A stretch of DNA of 61,653 bases, taken from DAIOEK01 sp036746315 (GTDB lineage Bacteria > Chloroflexota > Anaerolineae > Anaerolineales > Anaerolineaceae). Positions within the stretch are counted from its first letter, which is position 1. The number at the start of each line of letters is the position of its first letter. The translations under genes and the position numbers were made by a program. The stretch lies in the NCBI GenBank assembly GCA_036746315.1, contig DAIOEK010000012.1, positions 1 through 61,653 on the forward strand. Direction: 5' to 3'. Under the pieces are notes generated by a model that saw nothing but the letters and a program-made list of their open reading frames with translations, was not told where the DNA came from and did no database searches. Shown here one piece after another: positions 26,996 to 35,207 of the stretch.

Positions 26996-28423
26996 ATGAA
27001 TCTAATGAATCTCCCCAGTTTTTTGCAAGAAAAGTGCCAGATTGCCCTTGCGGAGCGCATTCTTGTTGGTGTTTCCGGTGGCGCCGACAGCATGGCGCTA
27101 TTGCATTTGTTGAGGTCCATTGCCGTGCCGCTGGTGGTATATCATTTTGATCACAAAATTCGGCCCTCTTCTTCAGCCGATGCGGAATTTGTCATCGGCG
27201 CTTGCCGTGAATTGGGAATTCAATGTGAGATCGGTTCGGTGGATGTCCCTGAATTTGCCGCCGCTCACAGATTGGGCATGGAGGAAGCTGCCCGCATGGC
27301 ACGCTATCAGGCGTTGTTCCGCGCCGCCGAACGGCATGATTGTGCCGCAGTTGCGGTTGCCCATCATGCGGATGATCAGCTCGAGACCATATTGATGCAC
27401 TTCATCCGCGGGGCGGGGCTCGATGGGTTGAAGGGCATGCTTCCCCGGGTGCTGCTCCCCGCATTCAGTCAATCCATTCCCCTCATCCGCCCGCTGTTGA
27501 TGGTGGAGAAGGCGCAAATTTTGCAGTATTGCCGGGAAAATCAGTTATCGTTTCGTGAAGACGAAACGAATGCCGACCCGGCATTTTTTCGCAACTGGCT
27601 GCGGCTGCAACTGATCCCGCAGATTGCTGCGTTCAATCCAAAATTTACCTCCAACGTGCTGCATGCATCCGAAACGCTCGCCAATGATTGGCGGCTGCTT
27701 GAAAAACAGGTGGATGAGCATTGGGAACAATTGGATGTGTACCGCGGCGGTGGATACATTCGCTTCCTGCACAAAAATCTGCTGCTCTTGCCTCCCGGAT
27801 TGCAATACCGGATCATCCGCCGTCTGGTGCAGTACCTGGAACCGGAGGTTCGTGATTTCGATCTGGCGGCGACCCGCAGGGTGGCGGACTGGCTCACGCA
27901 GGAGCATCCCACCGGGCAGATTGATCTGGTGGGGGGCAGCATTGCCCGGGTGATCCGCGAAAATACCTACTTTCTGCGCCGCGGGGTGGATGTTCCCATC
28001 GAGGGCTATCCCCAGCTGGAATCACCGGCGAAATTGGTCTTTCCCGCGCGCATCAGTTTGAATGCCCCCTGGGTGCTTCAATCCGAGGTGCTCGACCGGC
28101 AGGCTGTTCCAATGGAGTATGTGTTGCATGCCCCCCGCTGGGAAGCCTGGTTGGATCTGGACTGTATTGAGGGGGAGCCGCAGCTGGGCTGGAAACAGCC
28201 CGGAGATCGTTTTGTGCCCCTGGGCTGGCAGGCGCATTCCGCGCGGGTATCCGATATTTGGTTGAATGAGAAGGTGCCGGCTGAAGCGCGGGCAAAGCAT
28301 CCCATCCTGCGCGATTCAAAAGGCATTATTTGGCTGCCGGGGTCGACCATTGCCCACCGGGTCCGAGTGACGATCAATACAAAACGGATCCTGCGGATCC
28401 GTTTGTTCAGGGCAGATCGTTAA
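26996..28423 (+). CDS. tilS: tRNA(Ile)-lysidine synthetase
   Basis: ATP-dependent enzyme that converts the wobble C of tRNA-Ile2 (CAU) to lysidine so that it reads AUA. 475 residues. The PP-loop SGGADSMALLHLL lies at about 29-41, followed by HFDHKIRPSS and HHADDQLETILM; DEDT-like REDETNADPAFFRNWLRLQLIP and the C-terminal domain (GDRFVPLGW near 402) complete the family pattern. A second in-frame ATG four codons in is also possible. No ribosome binding site is present; an extended -10 lies just upstream. A perfect hairpin sits in the last codons. Confidence 0.95.
   Translation: MNLMNLPSFLQEKCQIALAERILVGVSGGADSMALLHLLRSIAVPLVVYHFDHKIRPSSSADAEFVIGACRELGIQCEIGSVDVPEFAAAHRLGMEEAARMARYQALFRAAERHDCAAVAVAHHADDQLETILMHFIRGAGLDGLKGMLPRVLLPAFSQSIPLIRPLLMVEKAQILQYCRENQLSFREDETNADPAFFRNWLRLQLIPQIAAFNPKFTSNVLHASETLANDWRLLEKQVDEHWEQLDVYRGGGYIRFLHKNLLLLPPGLQYRIIRRLVQYLEPEVRDFDLAATRRVADWLTQEHPTGQIDLVGGSIARVIRENTYFLRRGVDVPIEGYPQLESPAKLVFPARISLNAPWVLQSEVLDRQAVPMEYVLHAPRWEAWLDLDCIEGEPQLGWKQPGDRFVPLGWQAHSARVSDIWLNEKVPAEARAKHPILRDSKGIIWLPGSTIAHRVRVTINTKRILRIRLFRADR
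28382..28404. other. Perfect hairpin inside the 3' end of tilS
   Basis: AAACGGATCC (28382-28391) and GGATCCGTTT (28395-28404) form a ten-pair stem with a three-base loop, ending 19 bases before the tilS stop. It lies in the convergent junction with the recombinase-like gene. Only a short T-rich stretch follows, so termination is possible but not convincing. Confidence 0.5.
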
Positions 28424-28455
28424 ATTGCTGACCGTATTTCTTGATCGGGCAGTTC

Positions 28456-29358
28456 TTACCGGGCTTTAGCCGCCAATTCCTTGAGTTTCATATTGACTTC
28501 GCGCCATTGTATTTTGGAGATCCCCAGTTTTTGGCGGATTTTTTCGGTGTCTTCGCCCGCCAGGTAATCCTGCAGGGCGCTTGTCCAGCGACACATGTCA
28601 AATGAGACGTGTTTGTTGGTCAATCCGGCGGCTTCCCCCAGGTCTTCGAGGATGTATTCCAGGCGTCTGGGCGACCAGGGAAAGAGTTGATCCTGCGGTT
28701 TGTATAGTCCCAAGTACTCGTAGTAAGCCTTCACCCAGTCTTCGGATAGGTTTATTTTTCTTTCTTTGAACCTGTTGGCGGGGTTGGGGTAGCGGATGAA
28801 TACGGTGGCGTTCTGTGCATCGGCAAGATCGAGGTGTTTGATATCCACGCCCAGGCATTCGCCCTTCTTCATGCCTGTCTCCAGGATCAATCCGAACAAC
28901 AGGTATGGTCGTGCATCCGCCTTGCCCGCCTCGCGCAGATTATTGGCGGCATCGTACAACAGCCCCACTTCATCTTCCGTCAAAACTTCCGGCAGCGGGC
29001 TGATCACGGATTGCTGCACCACCTTTTCCGCCGGGTTGACGGTGAGCACCGCATTTTTATGCAGCCACGAGAAGAAGGACTTGATCGCCGTGATGCGCCG
29101 CGACAGGCTCTTTGGGCTGCAGGGAATGTTACGCCCTTTTTCCAGCCATTGGATGTACTGGTTTAGTTCCTCGGTGGTGATGGCGCCAACCGTTTTGTCG
29201 GGGGGCAGATATTGCGCAAGCAGGGCGAGGTCTGCGGCAAATGCCTTGATGGTGTGTATCGATCGGTTTTGATCCTCCAGGTAATATCTCCAGGCAATGA
29301 TTGCCGGCGATAAAGTCGTGGAAGGTGTGATATGGGCGGTTTGCAAGGTTTGGTTCAT
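28456..29358 (-). CDS. Tyrosine-recombinase-fold protein lacking catalytic residues
   Basis: A 300-residue protein with the XerC/XerD layout: an N-terminal SAM-like core-binding domain (about 20-105, with LEDQNRSIHTIKAFAADLALLAQYL and SRRITAIKSFFSWL) and a catalytic-type domain (from about 125, PEVLTEDEVGLLYDAA). The usual first catalytic Arg (TGLRxxE) reads TGMKKGE, the HxxR box reads SFDMCRW, and the nucleophile Tyr position in the last segment (LGISKIQWREVNM) has no Tyr. It should bind DNA or protein but not recombine. GGAGGAAG supports the ATG at 29358. It follows an LCP lipoprotein gene on the same strand, 56 bases downstream. Confidence 0.82.
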   Translation of the reverse strand: MNQTLQTAHITPSTTLSPAIIAWRYYLEDQNRSIHTIKAFAADLALLAQYLPPDKTVGAITTEELNQYIQWLEKGRNIPCSPKSLSRRITAIKSFFSWLHKNAVLTVNPAEKVVQQSVISPLPEVLTEDEVGLLYDAANNLREAGKADARPYLLFGLILETGMKKGECLGVDIKHLDLADAQNATVFIRYPNPANRFKERKINLSEDWVKAYYEYLGLYKPQDQLFPWSPRRLEYILEDLGEAAGLTNKHVSFDMCRWTSALQDYLAGEDTEKIRQKLGISKIQWREVNMKLKELAAKAR

Positions 29359-29414
29359 GTTCTTCCTCCATCTAATTCCGCTGTGTATCGGGAATGGCAA
29401 CTACACACCGGTTA

Positions 29415-30482
29415 TTATTCCAGGTCTAAAGCTTCTTCCAGCAACAATTGGATGCTGTTGTCTCTTGGAAGAAGTAAATACGCGCCAGAAGCGGGTATCC
29501 AGACGGATACTTCGTTGGGTCCGATCGCATACTGGCGAAAATTCCCATCTTTGGGTAGCTGGCTTGCCAGCGGTAATAAAGACACCACCGTGGAAATGTC
29601 GATGTTGGTTTCAACGCTTCCTTTCACCTGCTCATACAGTGCAGGCGCCTTGGTGAGTGCGTCGAGTGAAATGAGCTTGTCGAAAAATGCACGGATGATT
29701 TCCTGTGATCGTTTGCCGCGCTCGAAATCATTGCTCGAACCGCGTGACCGGGCATACCACAGTGCCATCTCACCGTTGAGCAGGTTCTCCCCCTGCTTGA
29801 TGGTGCACCAGCCCTTCTTTCCCGAAGGCAGGTCGCACCAGTCGGAAAGCGCCTTGGCGGCATTTACTTCCACACCGCCCAGCGTATCCACAATGCCCTC
29901 AAAACCCTGAAAGTCGGTCATGACATAATATTGGGGACGGATGCCGAAGTTGAACGCAAAGGTATCCTGCATCAATTCGAATCCGCCCGATTGCATGGCA
30001 GTGTTGATCCGCTGCTGGTTTTTGCCGGGGATGGTGAGGTATAAGTCTCTCGGAAAGCTGACCATGCTGCCTTTTCCGGTGTGCGGGTTGAGCGTAATCA
30101 GCAGAATCGTATCGGTACGGAAGCCTGCCCCCACCCGGTAATCCGAACCCAGCAGCAGAATGTTGATTTGACCATCCGGCTGCGGAATGCGGTCCACGCC
30201 GCCTTCGAAATAAGTGGAGGGGGTCACGGTGGCGGTCGGCGGGATCGACATTCTGGTTGGTGTCGGGCCGCTTTTCTGCGTATCTGTGGGCTTCGCATTT
30301 ACCGGTCGGAAGGGCGTCGGCGTGGCGGTTGCCATTGCATCCTGAGTGGCTGGTTGCTTCACCGGCAGCCCCCACAATTGGACGGGGTTGCCCGTCTGTG
30401 GACGGTTGGCAAATAGCCCGCATCCGCCCAGCAGGGCGCCGCCGATCAAGAAGATGAGTGAAAACAGGCTACGTTTGCTCAT
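29415..30482 (-). CDS. LytR-CpsA-Psr family lipoprotein
   Basis: Extracytoplasmic protein of 355 residues with a lipoprotein signal (LIGGALLGGC, Cys near residue 21), a Thr/Pro-rich linker (about 40-85) and an LCP domain: LLGSDYRVGAGFRTDTILLITLNP, GSMVSFPRDLYLTIPG, RINTAM, DTLGGVEV and the Arg-rich LWYARSRGSSNDFERGKRSQEII. LCP enzymes transfer undecaprenyl-linked glycopolymers onto peptidoglycan or other wall carriers. Its ATG lies four bases after the stop of the upstream kinase-like gene. In a presumed Chloroflexota cell the acceptor polymer is uncertain. Confidence 0.9.
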   Translation of the reverse strand: MSKRSLFSLIFLIGGALLGGCGLFANRPQTGNPVQLWGLPVKQPATQDAMATATPTPFRPVNAKPTDTQKSGPTPTRMSIPPTATVTPSTYFEGGVDRIPQPDGQINILLLGSDYRVGAGFRTDTILLITLNPHTGKGSMVSFPRDLYLTIPGKNQQRINTAMQSGGFELMQDTFAFNFGIRPQYYVMTDFQGFEGIVDTLGGVEVNAAKALSDWCDLPSGKKGWCTIKQGENLLNGEMALWYARSRGSSNDFERGKRSQEIIRAFFDKLISLDALTKAPALYEQVKGSVETNIDISTVVSLLPLASQLPKDGNFRQYAIGPNEVSVWIPASGAYLLLPRDNSIQLLLEEALDLE

Positions 30483-30486
30483 TCTC

Positions 30487-31983
30487 TCACTCTGCCGCAA
30501 ACAAAAGATTGATCTGACGTTCGGTGTGTACTGCTGTATCCATCCACAACTGGCAGTCCAGCCTTTCCGTCAGGCTGAAGACGTTTTCCTGCAGGTATTC
30601 CGAGAATTCATCCAGCTCACGGGATGGCTGATCGACTAATTGGGCATTGCTGGTGGCTTTCCATAACACATTGCGTTTGCCGTCCATTTCAACCTGCAGC
30701 GCCATTTTGCTTTGAATGCTGGATCCGATCGGGGTGATCGCCAGCAATGAATTAAGAATGCGGTGAACGATGGGTTGGATTTCCTGGTACTTTCCCTTCA
30801 CCTTGGGGATGTCATTCGGCGAAAGCATCTTGATTTCAAGTTTGCGGTCATGGATGAGTTGGTGGAATGACTTGAAGGATTCTTCAACTACATCCTGTAA
30901 TGGAAGCAGGTCGGCTGTTTGCGTTTCTATTTCCGGGATGCCGTTTTGAGCGACCTGTTCGATCTCATCGATGGTTTGGTGGAGTCTCTCGGCTGCGTTT
31001 TGAATTCGATCCAGGAAGCGCTGTTGCATTTCCGTCAGGTTGCCCACCGATTCGCTGATCAGCAGATCGTGGTAGCCGGTGATCGCGGATAACGGGGAGA
31101 CCAGATGGTGCAGTTCCTCCCGGATTCTTTCGAGCGCAGCCCGGGCGCCGTCATCCGATTGCGCTGCTGCGGCACGGTTGGCGGTTGCCGCCAGGTCTTC
31201 CAGTTGGTCGCGCAGGTGGGCAATTTCTTCCAGCAGAAGCCCGTTTTCTGCCTGGTAGATTTGTGAAAGATTGGTGGTGGGGCGGGTAAAAATGGATAGT
31301 CTGGTTTCCGGCAGTTTCTCCCCGGCGGCAGGCGCCTGCTCGCTGTGCGGCACCAGTTCTCCGGTAGCCTCGATTACCCAGTTGGTCGGCTCTTCCACTT
31401 TGGGGCGCGGCAGTGCATCGTAATGCTGTAACTGGTCCTGCAGGTCCACCATATCCAATACGCGCTGCAATATCTTTCCGGCGGAATCGCACAGCGCCTC
31501 GAGCCCGATGGTATCTTCGGTTGTCCAGGTGCGTCCGGAGTAGGGCGATAAGATCAGCAACCCTCCCAGTGTTTCTTGTGTGTGTGAAATGATCGGTGCA
31601 AAACAGAAGGGGGCTGCTTTTACCTGCCCAAGAATGTGCAGACTTTTTTGCGATGCCTTGGAGAGTTCGTCCGGTTGATTGTAAATTTGGGGCTTTTTTT
31701 GCTCGAAAGCGCTATTCAATTCAGGGAACTGATCACAGGGCAGTACAAATCCCGGTAGAATTTCTTCCTTTACCCGGTTGAAACCGTCAAAACAGGTGAG
31801 CTTGCCATCTTCCGGTGCAGATATCAGATAGCACAGGTCAGCCAACAGCGCGTGTGCGGTCGCCCGCGCAATTGCCAGCGGAATTTTCTCCGGGCGGTTC
31901 TCTGCCGACAACGCCAAAAAGGCGTGCATGGCGACGCCGGAGAGTGGCTGATTGATGGGCAAATCCACTGCCGTAAAATCCAT
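30487..31983 (-). CDS. GAF-containing histidine-kinase-like protein without an ATP-binding domain
   Basis: A 498-residue soluble protein. A GAF-like sensory region (about 20-180) is followed by a linker, a coiled coil (EEIAHLRDQLEDLAATANRAAA) and a dimerisation segment whose H-box region reads EELHHLVSPLSAITGYHDLL, retaining a His. The following about 130 residues align in length with an ATPase domain but lack DxGxG and the G2 box, and the N-box is degenerate (HRILNSLLAIT). It may serve as a phosphotransfer or scaffold protein. The ATG at 31983 was preferred; an upstream in-frame extension starts with an unrelated hydrophobic stretch near the tRNA promoter. First gene of a unit with the LCP and recombinase-like genes. 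Confidence 0.75.
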   Translation of the reverse strand: MDFTAVDLPINQPLSGVAMHAFLALSAENRPEKIPLAIARATAHALLADLCYLISAPEDGKLTCFDGFNRVKEEILPGFVLPCDQFPELNSAFEQKKPQIYNQPDELSKASQKSLHILGQVKAAPFCFAPIISHTQETLGGLLILSPYSGRTWTTEDTIGLEALCDSAGKILQRVLDMVDLQDQLQHYDALPRPKVEEPTNWVIEATGELVPHSEQAPAAGEKLPETRLSIFTRPTTNLSQIYQAENGLLLEEIAHLRDQLEDLAATANRAAAAQSDDGARAALERIREELHHLVSPLSAITGYHDLLISESVGNLTEMQQRFLDRIQNAAERLHQTIDEIEQVAQNGIPEIETQTADLLPLQDVVEESFKSFHQLIHDRKLEIKMLSPNDIPKVKGKYQEIQPIVHRILNSLLAITPIGSSIQSKMALQVEMDGKRNVLWKATSNAQLVDQPSRELDEFSEYLQENVFSLTERLDCQLWMDTAVHTERQINLLFAAE

Positions 31984-32060
31984 ATGCGTATACCTGTTAT
32001 GCGTGTAGTTGCAAAACTTATGCCAAATTGCGTATAGGAAAACACATCCCGCTGCGAGCA

Positions 32061-32088
32061 TTGACAAATGGGTAAAACCGCGTAAAAT
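32061..32088 (+). promoter_or_regulatory. Promoter of tRNA-Leu
   Basis: TTGACA (32061-32066), a 16-base spacer and TAAAAT (32083-32088) form a good sigma-70 promoter. The predicted start near 32095 lies five bases before the mature tRNA 5' end. Confidence 0.8.
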
Positions 32089-32099
32089 TCTAAGCGCAA

Positions 32100-32183
<84 letters not shown>

Positions 32184-32184
32184 C

Positions 32185-32209
32185 AAACCTCGCGAAAGCG
32201 GGGTTTTTT
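32185..32209 (+). terminator. Intrinsic terminator after tRNA-Leu
   Basis: A nine-pair stem (AAACCTCGC 32185-32193 with GCGGGGTTT 32198-32206, one G-T pair) closed by a GAAA tetraloop, running into six T residues (32204-32209). It begins two bases after the mature tRNA end. Confidence 0.9.
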
Positions 32210-32222
32210 CTTGGTAAACAAC

Positions 32223-32251
32223 TTGCATCCCCCAATCCCATGGAGTAACAT
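32223..32251 (+). promoter_or_regulatory. Promoter of the FtsB/DivIC-like gene
   Basis: TTGCAT (32223-32228), a 17-base spacer and TAACAT (32246-32251) sit directly after the tRNA terminator. The -10 ends seven bases before the ATG at 32259, again predicting a leaderless or near-leaderless mRNA. Confidence 0.5.
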
Positions 32252-32258
32252 TGGTTAT

Positions 32259-32636
32259 ATGAAGAACTTTATCTCCAGTGGTAAGAAAGCGCTGGCAGTG
32301 GTAGGGTTGATCCTCATTGCGTACCTTCTGCTCGATATGAATCACCGGGTGGAGGAATATTTGCGTTTATCTGCTGAGCGCGATACGATGGCCACCCAGG
32401 TGGCAGTCCTGCAAACCACGGAGCAGGCAATTCAAACGCAGATTGCCTTTGCTAACTCCGATGCCGCCGTGGAAAAGTGGGCGCGTGAAGAAGCTTTTAT
32501 GGCGCGCTCCGGCGATCATCCCATTATCATGCTCCCCGATAAAAGTTATACGCCTCAACCCACTCCACAGGTGGTGGCAACCAGGGAAGTGCTGCAAAAC
32601 TGGCAGGTGTGGGCTGCGGTGTTTTTTAACCAATAA
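32259..32636 (+). CDS. Septum formation initiator (FtsB/DivIC-like)
   Basis: A 125-residue bitopic membrane protein: short cytoplasmic end, one membrane span (about 11-27, ALAVVGLILIAYLLLDM), then a coiled coil (RVEEYLRLSAERDTMATQVAVLQTTEQAIQTQI) and the family-like tail VEKWAREEAFMARSGDHPIIML. FtsB/DivIC proteins bridge early and late divisome proteins. A longer reading frame starting at 32106 would run through the tRNA gene and its terminator and is rejected. No convincing ribosome binding site at normal spacing. Assignment rests on architecture and the tail motif. Confidence 0.75.
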   Translation: MKNFISSGKKALAVVGLILIAYLLLDMNHRVEEYLRLSAERDTMATQVAVLQTTEQAIQTQIAFANSDAAVEKWAREEAFMARSGDHPIIMLPDKSYTPQPTPQVVATREVLQNWQVWAAVFFNQ

Positions 32637-32671
32637 TTACTACCGAAAACCGAATAGCATTGGGAGGGAAT

Positions 32672-33694
32672 ATGAATACGACCCACGAGATTGAGCTGAC
32701 CCGGCCCGTCGATCTTTGTGATTCGCAGGGGAATTTGAATCCGTCCGCGGCGGGTTGGTCGCGTTCCCCGTTTCATCGCTGTAACCTGCACGGGCATCCG
32801 CTCCGCAAGAAAGCCTGGAATTATTGGTGCATCACAACACCGACTCATCTGTTTTCCGTTACCCTGTCCAATGTGGATTATATGGGGCTGGCTTTTATTT
32901 ATTACCTCGATTTCGCCACCAGGGAATTTCACGAACAGACCGTGATGACGGCTTTGGGCAGTGGATTTGCCATGCCCGATCATGTGCAGGATTCCGTTGT
33001 TTTCAATCATAAAGAGATGCTGGTTGAGTTTGTCGAAAAGGAAGGGGGGATTGATCTGCGGGTGAATGCGCAGAATTTTGCCGGCATGCCCCTGTCCGCC
33101 ACTTTCCGTGTCACGCGCCCGAAAGACCACCAGACCTTGAATGTGATCATCCCCTGGAGTAAAACCCGTTTCCAGTTCACCTCCAAGCAGGAATGCCTTC
33201 CGGCGGAAGGGAAAGTTCAAATGGGGGACAGGGAAATTGATTTCGCCGGCAGGGATTGTTTTGCCTGCCTTGATTTTGGCAGGGGCGTTTGGAAGTATGC
33301 CAGTTCGTGGAACTGGGGCGCTTTCTCCGGATGGTCTGGCGACAATTGCGTGGGTGTTAATCTGGGCGGCAAATGGACGGATGGCACCGGGTATACCGAG
33401 AATGGCATTGTGCTGAACGGTCGCCTGATCAAGATCGGCGAGGAGATCGAGTTTGAGTATGATCCGGCGGATTTCATGAAGCCCTGGCACATCCGTACCC
33501 GTCAGACGGATCTGTTGGATTTGACCTTTACACCCTTTTTTGAAAGGGTGGCAAAAACGGAGGCGCTGATCCTCCGCTCGGAAGTGCATCAAATGATCGG
33601 GCATTACGCCGGGACGATACGGGATGAAGCCGGGAATGTCTATCCGGTTTCGCAAATCCCCGGATGGGCGGAAGAACATCACGCCCGTTGGTAG
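32672..33694 (+). CDS. DUF2804 family protein
   Basis: A 340-residue protein of the DUF2804 family, whose function is unknown. Family-like blocks include an N-terminal HEIELTRPVDLCDSQGNLNPSAAGWSRSP, LRKKAWNYWCI (about 48-58), SWNWGAFSGWSGDNCVGVNLGGKWTDGTGYTENGIVLNG (near 215-253) and a C-terminal GHYAGTIRDEAG. It resembles a beta-rich lipocalin/CrtC-like fold by pattern, which is only an impression. No signal peptide. GGGAGGG fixes the start at 32672. It is 35 bases downstream of the FtsB-like gene and ends at a bidirectional terminator. Confidence 0.85.
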   Translation: MNTTHEIELTRPVDLCDSQGNLNPSAAGWSRSPFHRCNLHGHPLRKKAWNYWCITTPTHLFSVTLSNVDYMGLAFIYYLDFATREFHEQTVMTALGSGFAMPDHVQDSVVFNHKEMLVEFVEKEGGIDLRVNAQNFAGMPLSATFRVTRPKDHQTLNVIIPWSKTRFQFTSKQECLPAEGKVQMGDREIDFAGRDCFACLDFGRGVWKYASSWNWGAFSGWSGDNCVGVNLGGKWTDGTGYTENGIVLNGRLIKIGEEIEFEYDPADFMKPWHIRTRQTDLLDLTFTPFFERVAKTEALILRSEVHQMIGHYAGTIRDEAGNVYPVSQIPGWAEEHHARW

Positions 33695-33697
33695 CAT

Positions 33698-33726
33698 AAA
33701 AAAGACTTCCTCACAGGAAGTCCTTT
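33698..33726. terminator. Bidirectional terminator between the DUF2804 gene and ugd
   Basis: GACTTCC (33704-33710) pairs with GGAAGTC (33716-33722) over a five-base loop, flanked by a run of A on the left and TTTT on the right, so it serves both convergent genes. Confidence 0.85.
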
Positions 33727-33745
33727 TGTGTAATCCACGTAACTC

Positions 33746-35062
33746 TTAATTGTGGTTGTTCTTGTTACCGCGCCCGATGCCTTGGTAAGTAAAGCCCAGG
33801 GCACTCATGGTCTCAGGGTCGTAAAGATTCCGCCCGTCGATCAATACCGGGTTCTTCATTGTGCTTTTGATCTTGGCAAAGTCGATTTGCTTGAACTCGT
33901 TCCAATCGGTTGCCAGGATGAGTGCATCCGCGTTTTTGGCCACATCGTAGGGGGTCTCACAAAGCTTGATCTTCTTGTCCACTTTCTTGACCAGTTCCAT
34001 GGATTGCGGATCGTATGCCTGAACGTGTGCGCCTTCATTTTCGAGAAGATAGGCAACCTCCAGTGCAGGTGCGTCCCGGATGTCGTCGGTATTGGGTTTG
34101 AAGGATAACCCCAGAATGCCGATGGTTTTGTCGTTCAATGTGCCCAGGATCTTGCGCAGTCTGAGGACGATGCGGCGCCTTTGGTTGCGGTTGATATCCA
34201 TCACCGCCTGCAGCAGTTGGGGATGAGACCCATGCAGCACAGCCATGTGTGCCAGCGCCTTCACATCCTTGGGGAAGCACGATCCGCCCCAGCCCATACC
34301 GGCATCCAGGAAGTTGGGTCCGATGCGCTTGTCGAGCCCCATGCCTCTCGAGACCATGGTAACATCGGCTCCCAGTTCCTCGCAGATGCTGGCGATCTCA
34401 TTAATGAAGGATATCTTGGTTGCCAGGAAGGCGTTGGAAGCGTATTTGATCATTTCAGCGGTGCGCAGATCGGTGATCAGCACCGGGCAGCGCAGCGGGG
34501 CATAGAGCTTGGCTAATTCTTCGGCGGCGGTGCGGTTGACCGATCCCAATACCACCCGGTCCGGCATCATAAAGTCATTGATCGCAGAGCCTTCGCGCAG
34601 GAACTCGGGGTTGGAGACCACCTGAAAGTCCAACGGCTTCCCCGAGCGGCGTTTGATCACTATATCTGCCACCCAATCGCCGGTTCCCACCGGTACGGTG
34701 GATTTATTCACAATGATGATCGGCTTCTCCACCAAGTCGGCAATGGCTTCTGCCACCTGCCGGACGTATTGCAGGTCGGCTTCGCCATCCACGCCGGAAG
34801 GGGTGCCGACCGCGATGAAGGCGAACTGTGCCTCCTTCAGCGCCTCGGCGTAGTCGGTGGTAAAGCGCAATCTGCCGGCTTTCACGTTTTGCGAAACCAA
34901 CTGCTCAAGACCCGGCTCGTAAATGGGCATGATATTCTTGTGCAGTTTTTCGATCCGGTCGGGGTCTATATCCAGGCAGGTGACCTGGTTGCCCAGTTCG
35001 GCAAAACAGGTACCGGTAACCAGCCCAACATATCCCGTTCCGATAACGCAGATGTGACTCAT
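33746..35062 (-). CDS. ugd: UDP-glucose 6-dehydrogenase
   Basis: Four-electron oxidation of UDP-glucose to UDP-glucuronate with NAD, supplying precursors for surface polysaccharide. 438 residues from the ATG at 35062 (GGAG upstream; an upstream in-frame start at 35095 lacks support). Rossmann motif VIGTGYVGLVTGTCFAELG at about 6-24, VGTPSG, the catalytic Cys in GMGWGGSCFPKDVKAL (near 263) and GLSFKPNTDDIRDAPAL are present. A GDP-mannose dehydrogenase is excluded only by general resemblance. Stands alone between terminator and folD. Confidence 0.95.
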   Translation of the reverse strand: MSHICVIGTGYVGLVTGTCFAELGNQVTCLDIDPDRIEKLHKNIMPIYEPGLEQLVSQNVKAGRLRFTTDYAEALKEAQFAFIAVGTPSGVDGEADLQYVRQVAEAIADLVEKPIIIVNKSTVPVGTGDWVADIVIKRRSGKPLDFQVVSNPEFLREGSAINDFMMPDRVVLGSVNRTAAEELAKLYAPLRCPVLITDLRTAEMIKYASNAFLATKISFINEIASICEELGADVTMVSRGMGLDKRIGPNFLDAGMGWGGSCFPKDVKALAHMAVLHGSHPQLLQAVMDINRNQRRRIVLRLRKILGTLNDKTIGILGLSFKPNTDDIRDAPALEVAYLLENEGAHVQAYDPQSMELVKKVDKKIKLCETPYDVAKNADALILATDWNEFKQIDFAKIKSTMKNPVLIDGRNLYDPETMSALGFTYQGIGRGNKNNHN

Positions 35063-35207
35063 TGAATATTCTCCATTTGATGAGATTGTAAACAAAATAG
35101 TTGAACGGGTTAATCATAACATAAATGAAAACCGGTTGAAAATTTTTGCTTCCTCATCTATGATTTAGGTGTATGAATGAATGCGAAGTGAATAAAAAGG
35201 AGCCCTG

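Noticed and set aside
32555..33697. Long open frame antisense to the DUF2804 gene (380 codons)
   Set aside because: The sense gene has a strong ribosome binding site, a family match and a terminator; the antisense frame crosses gene boundaries and matches nothing.
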